9,955 nt of DNA from Dehalococcoidia bacterium (GTDB lineage Bacteria > Chloroflexota > Dehalococcoidia > UBA2979). The notes beneath the pieces are model-generated. The model was not told where the DNA came from, searched no databases, and saw nothing but the letters and a program-made list of their open reading frames with translations. This document shows, in pieces, positions 6,182 to 9,955 of the stretch (position 1 is the stretch's first letter; every line of letters begins with the position of its first letter). The translations under genes were made by a program, and so were the position numbers. The stretch lies in contig JALOAM010000111.1 of NCBI GenBank assembly GCA_023228765.1, positions 1 through 9,955 of the forward strand, written 5' to 3'.

Positions 6182-7654
6182 ATGGACACCGCCACCCTCG
6201 AACAACTGCTCGCCTCGCAGCCGGGCGCGCCCCGGCGTGGCTTCAACGCCGTGCGGACCACCGGCATCTACTGCCGCGACGGCTGCGCCGGCCGCCCGAG
6301 GGCGCACAACGTCACGAGGTACCCGACGGCAGTCGCGGCTGAAGCCGCAGGGTACCGCCCCTGCCTGCTCTGCCGCCCCGACCGCCTCCCCGATCGCACG
6401 ACGAGCCCGCACGAGATGGTGGAGCGCGCGCTCGTCCTGATCACGGCGGGGACGCTGGACGAGGAGACGGAGGACGCGCTCGCCGCACGCCTCGGCGTGA
6501 CGTCGAGGCACCTCCGTCGGTTGTTCCAGGAGCACGTGGGCGCGACACCCGCGTTCGTCGCGCGCTCGCGGAGGGCGCACTTCGCGCGGCGGCTGCTCGA
6601 TGAGACCGACCTCCGGATCACGGACGTGGCGGGCGCCTCCGGGTTCGCGAGCGTGCGACAGATGAACCGCGTGATGCGCGACGTGTTCCGCTTCACGCCC
6701 GCCGAGCTCCGCTCGCGGCGGCGGCAGCGCGACCGCCTCGTCGCGGACGGGGGCCTCCGGCTTCGCGTGCCGTTCGAGGGCCACCTCGCGTTCGAGGAGC
6801 TCCTCGCCTACCTCCGCCCGAGGGCGATCCCCGGCGTGGAGGTGGTAGAGGGCGGGACCTACCGCCGCACGACCTCCACACACGGCGAGCCCGGCGCGAT
6901 CGAGGTGTCACGCCCCTCGGACACCCACGATGAGCGCCACCTGCAGGTGGTCGCGCACCTCCCGGCGTGGACGACGCTGATCGACGACGTCGCGCGCGTC
7001 CGCCGCCTGTTCGGCCTCGACACCCCGCCCGCCGAGGCGACCCCACTCGCCGAGGATCCTCTGCTCGCGCCCTCGATCGAGGCGCGGCCCGGCCTCCGCG
7101 TGCCGGGTGCGTGGGACCCGTTCGAGACGGCGGTGCGCGTCTACCTCGGGCAGCAGATCTCTGTGAGCCGTGCGACGAACCTCGCCGGGCGGCTCGTGGA
7201 GGCGTTCGGGCAGCCGGTCGCGGGCCTGCAGGAGCTCGGCCTGACGCACGTCTTCCCCTCGGCGGCTGCGATCGCGGATGCGAGCGTCGAGGACGTCCGC
7301 AGCATCGGCCTCACGGTCGCGCGTGCGCGCGCCATCCGCGAGTTCGCCCTCGCCTACGTGGAGGAGCGCATCCACCTCGACGCCGCCGCCCCGCTTGATG
7401 AGGCGACGCAGGCGCTGGAGGCACTCCCGGGCGTCGGGCCGTGGACCGCGCAGATGGTCGCCCTCCGCGCGATGGGCCACCGCGACGCCTTCCCGGCCGG
7501 CGACCTTGGCCTGCGGCGCAACGCCGGCCCGCTTCTCGGCGAGACGGACGCCCTCGACGCGGGCGCGCTCGAGGAGCTGGCAGAGCGGTGGAGGCCCCAC
7601 CGCGCGCTCGCGGCGCTGCATCTGTGGGTGGGTGGTTCATCGGCGGGCGGGTAG
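6182..7654 (+). CDS. alkA: Ada/AraC/AlkA fusion: methyl-phosphotriester-sensing activator joined to 3-methyladenine DNA glycosylase II
   Basis: A 490-aa three-part protein. Residues ~1-70 are an Ada N-terminal zinc domain: RTTGIYCRDGC gives Cys31 and Cys35, and YRPCLLCRPD gives Cys61 and Cys64. In E. coli Ada the equivalent first Cys (Cys38) takes the methyl group from phosphotriesters and switches on DNA binding. Residues ~75-180 are an AraC-type HTH (ARLGVTSRHLRRLFQEHVG, then ITDVAGASGFASVRQMNRVM). Residues ~190-485 are AlkA: an N-terminal AlkA_N region, DPFETAVRVYLGQQIS, the helix-hairpin-helix LPGVGPWTA (415-423), and catalytic Asp441 in PAGDLGL. AlkA excises 3-methyladenine and related bases. 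M. tuberculosis AlkA has the same fusion at nearly the same length. The ATG at 6182 fits the Ada domain start, and the open frame upstream is an antisense shadow of ogt. No Ogt-type domain is fused; that activity is encoded by the divergent ogt. Confidence 0.95.
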   Translation: MDTATLEQLLASQPGAPRRGFNAVRTTGIYCRDGCAGRPRAHNVTRYPTAVAAEAAGYRPCLLCRPDRLPDRTTSPHEMVERALVLITAGTLDEETEDALAARLGVTSRHLRRLFQEHVGATPAFVARSRRAHFARRLLDETDLRITDVAGASGFASVRQMNRVMRDVFRFTPAELRSRRRQRDRLVADGGLRLRVPFEGHLAFEELLAYLRPRAIPGVEVVEGGTYRRTTSTHGEPGAIEVSRPSDTHDERHLQVVAHLPAWTTLIDDVARVRRLFGLDTPPAEATPLAEDPLLAPSIEARPGLRVPGAWDPFETAVRVYLGQQISVSRATNLAGRLVEAFGQPVAGLQELGLTHVFPSAAAIADASVEDVRSIGLTVARARAIREFALAYVEERIHLDAAAPLDEATQALEALPGVGPWTAQMVALRAMGHRDAFPAGDLGLRRNAGPLLGETDALDAGALEELAERWRPHRALAALHLWVGGSSAGG

Positions 7655-7687
7655 CACTGCCAGCTTCCTCGGCGGGTGTGGGAGTCT

Positions 7688-7716
7688 TTGAGCGCGCTTA
7701 CCCCGCGTAGTAGAAT
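7688..7716 (+). promoter_or_regulatory. Sigma-70-type promoter of uvrA
   Basis: TTGAGC (7688-7693), a 17-bp spacer and TAGAAT (7711-7716) make a near-consensus vegetative promoter in an otherwise GC-rich gap. Transcription would start around 7723, leaving about 50 nt of leader before the uvrA ATG. Confidence 0.7.
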
Positions 7717-7725
7717 ACCTGTTCG
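7712..7725 (+). promoter_or_regulatory. Probable LexA (SOS) box overlapping the uvrA -10 element
   Basis: AGAATACCTGTTCG carries GAAT-N4-GTTC, one base from the GAAC-N4-GTTC core of the LexA box known from Firmicutes and Actinobacteria; the right half GTTCG is exact. It overlaps the -10 hexamer, an ideal repressor position, and uvrA is a classic SOS gene. LexA itself is not in the window. Confidence 0.5.
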
Positions 7726-7766
7726 ACACTTCCCGACCCTGACCGTCCGCCTCCATCCGAGAGCCT

Positions 7767-7770
7767 GAGG
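7767..7770 (+). promoter_or_regulatory. Shine-Dalgarno site of uvrA
   Basis: GAGG, 5 nt before the ATG at 7776, fixing the uvrA start. The protein then begins directly with the usual UvrA opening (IVVTGAREHNLKNI). Confidence 0.7.
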
Positions 7771-7775
7771 TACGG

Positions 7776-9955
7776 ATGCCTACCGACCGCATCGTTGTTA
7801 CCGGCGCGCGCGAGCACAACCTGAAGAACATCACCGTCGAGATCCCTCGAGACGAGCTCGTGGTGATCACGGGCGTGTCTGGCTCGGGCAAGTCCTCCCT
7901 CGCGTTCGACACGATCTACGCCGAGGGCCAGCGACGTTATGTCGAGTCACTCTCCGCGTACGCCCGCCAGTTCCTCGGGCTGATGGAGAAGCCGGACGTC
8001 GACTACATCGAGGGCCTCTCCCCCGCCATCTCGATCGACCAGAAGGGCGTCTCGAAGAACCCGAGGTCGACCGTGGCGACGGTCACGGAGATCTACGACT
8101 ACCTCCGCCTGCTCTATGCGCGCGTCGGCATCCCCACCTGCCCCTACTGCGGCAACGTCATCGTGCGCCAGACGGTGCAACAGATCGTGGACTCGATCCT
8201 CGGGCTGGACGCCGGGCGGCGCGCGATGATCCTCGCCCCGGTGGTGCGCCACCGGAAGGGCGAGCACGCCCAGGTGTTCGAGGCCGTCCGCCGAGGCGGC
8301 TACGTCCGCGTCCGCGTCGACGGCCAGGTGCTGAACATCGACGACGAGATCAACCTCAACCGCAACAAGTGGCACGACATCGACGTGGTCACGGACCGCA
8401 TCGTCATCCCCGCCAGCAGTGACGAGGACCTCGACTCGACGCGCACGAGGGTGACCGACTCCGTCGAGCAGGCGCTCCGCCTCGGCGAGGGGATCGTGGT
8501 GCTCGCGCTCCTCGGCGAGGACGGCAACGTCGCGGAGGAACAGACCTTCTCGGAGCACTTCGCCTGCTCCAACACCGACCACGAGCCGTACTCCGTGGGT
8601 GAGCTGGAGCCTCGCAACTTCTCGTTCAACACACCCCACGGCGCGTGCCCGGCCTGCACCGGCCTCGGCTTCCAGATGCAGCTGGACGCCGACCTCGTCG
8701 TGCCGAACAAGAAGCTGAGCATCGACGAGGGCGCCATCGTCCCGTACCAGCGGATGGCGACCACCTCCTCCTGGTACAAGCGGCGGCTGCAAGCCCTCGG
8801 CGACGCGCTCGGCTTCAAGCTCAGCGAGCCCATCGGCACGCTCGACGAGAAGCAGTGGCGCGCCCTGATGCACGGCACCGGCGACATGACCGTGGACGAG
8901 GTGGAGATCCGCACCTCACGAGGCAGCGCGCGCAAGTACAAGGTCACGTGGGAGGGCGTCCTCACCAACCTCGACCGGCGCTACAAGGAGACCGAGTCCG
9001 ACTGGGTGCGCTCCGACATCGAGCGCTACATGGTCGCCGTCCCCTGCCCCACCTGCCGGGGCGCACGACTGAAGCCCGAGGTGCTCCACGTCTTCGTCGA
9101 CGGCCAGTCGATCCTCGACGCGGTGAGGATGTCCGTGGCGGAGGCGCTGCCGTGGGTGGAGACGCTGCGCGACGAGAAGAAGGGGCCGCTGAACGCGCGC
9201 CAGTTCGCCATCGGGCGGCAGATCCTGCAGGAGATCCACGGCCGCCTCGTCTTCCTCCGCGACGTCGGCCTCGACTACCTCACCCTCGACCGCTCGGCGG
9301 GCACCCTGTCCGGGGGCGAGGGCCAGCGCATCCGCCTCGCGACGCAGATCGGCTCGGCGCTGATGGGCGTCCTCTACGTCTGCGATGAACCCTCGATCGG
9401 GCTCCACCCGATCGACAACGAGCGGCTGATCAAGACCCTCACGAGGCTCCGCGACCTCGGCAACACGGTCCTCGTCGTCGAGCACGACGAGGCGATGATG
9501 CTCGCGGCGGACCACCTCATCGACATCGGCCCGGGCGCCGGGGAGCACGGCGGTAACGTGGTCGCGGCGGGCACGCCGAAGCAGGTGATGAAGTCGAAGG
9601 CCTCGAAGACCGGCGCCTACCTCAGCGGGCGCGCGAAGATCCCCATGCCCGACCACCGTCGCGAGGGCAACGGCGAGGTGCTGACGGTCCACGGGGCGAA
9701 GGAGAACAACCTCAAGGACCTCACGGTGGAGTTCCCCCTCGGGACATTCATCGCCGTGACCGGCGTCTCCGGCTCCGGGAAGTCCTCGCTCGTGAACCAG
9801 ATCCTCTCGAAGGCGCTCGCGTACGAGCTGAACGGAGCACGCGAGAAGCCCGGCCAGCACGAGCGCATCACCGGTGTCGGCTACCTCGACAAGGCCGTGG
9901 TCATCGACCAGGCCCCGATCGGCCGCACGCCGCGGTCCAACCCCGCCACGTACAC
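7776..9955 (+). CDS. uvrA: Excinuclease ABC subunit A, N-terminal ~726 residues (3'-truncated by the window edge)
   Basis: UvrA is the damage-recognition ATPase of nucleotide excision repair; as a dimer it loads UvrB at lesions. The 726 visible codons are about three quarters of the usual ~940. Landmarks: Walker A GVSGSGKSS at 33-41; the YVESLSAYARQFL and GLSPAISIDQK segments typical of UvrA; CPYC at 122-125; the signature motif as LSGGEGQ at 511-517 (commonly LSGGEAQ); Walker B with YVCDEPSIGLHP (Asp537, Glu538); VVEHDEAMM; and the second Walker A GVSGSGKSS at 663-671. The first zinc module has Cys264, His269, Cys291 and Cys294, where most UvrAs have four cysteines. The frame runs off the right edge without a stop. 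It has its own promoter with a LexA-like box, so it is probably not co-transcribed with ada-alkA. Confidence 0.97.
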   Translation, partial: MPTDRIVVTGAREHNLKNITVEIPRDELVVITGVSGSGKSSLAFDTIYAEGQRRYVESLSAYARQFLGLMEKPDVDYIEGLSPAISIDQKGVSKNPRSTVATVTEIYDYLRLLYARVGIPTCPYCGNVIVRQTVQQIVDSILGLDAGRRAMILAPVVRHRKGEHAQVFEAVRRGGYVRVRVDGQVLNIDDEINLNRNKWHDIDVVTDRIVIPASSDEDLDSTRTRVTDSVEQALRLGEGIVVLALLGEDGNVAEEQTFSEHFACSNTDHEPYSVGELEPRNFSFNTPHGACPACTGLGFQMQLDADLVVPNKKLSIDEGAIVPYQRMATTSSWYKRRLQALGDALGFKLSEPIGTLDEKQWRALMHGTGDMTVDEVEIRTSRGSARKYKVTWEGVLTNLDRRYKETESDWVRSDIERYMVAVPCPTCRGARLKPEVLHVFVDGQSILDAVRMSVAEALPWVETLRDEKKGPLNARQFAIGRQILQEIHGRLVFLRDVGLDYLTLDRSAGTLSGGEGQRIRLATQIGSALMGVLYVCDEPSIGLHPIDNERLIKTLTRLRDLGNTVLVVEHDEAMMLAADHLIDIGPGAGEHGGNVVAAGTPKQVMKSKASKTGAYLSGRAKIPMPDHRREGNGEVLTVHGAKENNLKDLTVEFPLGTFIAVTGVSGSGKSSLVNQILSKALAYELNGAREKPGQHERITGVGYLDKAVVIDQAPIGRTPRSNPATY

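Noticed and set aside
5513..6883. 456-codon minus-strand open frame reaching far upstream of ogt
   Set aside because: Only the last 182 codons encode Ogt. The upstream part is antisense to ada-alkA, is low-complexity Arg/Ala-rich sequence, and the strong AGGAGG lies at the internal ATG at 6061.
7655..7687. Search for a terminator after ada-alkA
   Set aside because: No stem of useful length is visible before the uvrA promoter, so some read-through into uvrA is possible.
7947..9860. Long minus-strand open frames (7947-8873 and 8916-9860) opposite uvrA
   Set aside because: They are antisense shadows of a highly conserved gene in GC-rich DNA. They have no recognisable domains and are rich in Arg, Val, His and Asp from reversed codons.
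1..9955. tRNA, rRNA, insertion sequence, phage or attachment-site signals
   Set aside because: No cloverleaf, rRNA core motif, transposase, integrase or terminal repeat could be seen on either strand.

Overview
This window is high-GC bacterial DNA with compact genes, strong third-position G/C bias, good Shine-Dalgarno sites on several genes and GC-rich terminators. The UvrA wording (LSGGEGQ signature, YVCDEP Walker B, and a CX4H in place of the first CXXC of a zinc module) suggests Chloroflexota. That is inference from family memory; an actinobacterium is the main alternative, because an Ada-AlkA fusion near ogt is also an actinobacterial arrangement.

The left 4.1 kb is the 3' part of one very large gene (open at the left edge) for a secreted or surface protein. 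It holds the end of a LamG-like jelly-roll, about nine and a half Ig/cadherin-like repeats ending in GTDSFTYTV-type strands, two DUF4114-like modules set between repeats, and a C-terminal domain resembling post-COAP-1. A perfect 13-bp GC hairpin follows it. Next comes a small acidic protein of unknown function (4231-4716), possibly translated from a leaderless message.

The right 5.2 kb is a DNA-repair and regulation block. On the minus strand, ogt (O6-alkylguanine-DNA methyltransferase, 5513-6061) is followed 56 bp later by a winged-helix response-regulator-like gene with a degraded receiver (4749-5456), probably in the same transcript. Divergent from ogt, across a 120-bp control region, is an Ada/AraC/AlkA fusion (6182-7654): a methyl-sensing activator joined to a 3-methyladenine glycosylase. 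Downstream, uvrA (from 7776, running off the right edge) has its own promoter overlapped by a near-consensus GAAC-N4-GTTC LexA box.

Together these genes cover direct reversal (Ogt), base excision (AlkA), damage sensing (the Ada domain) and nucleotide excision (UvrA). The most notable unexplained signals are non-coding. They are an 18-bp inverted repeat built from TC(C)GGAC motifs in the ogt/ada-alkA divergent region, a hairpin that would hide the ribosome-binding site of the regulator gene, and the SOS-like box at uvrA. I did not find a wholly new multi-gene system; the novelty is mainly regulatory and in domain architecture.
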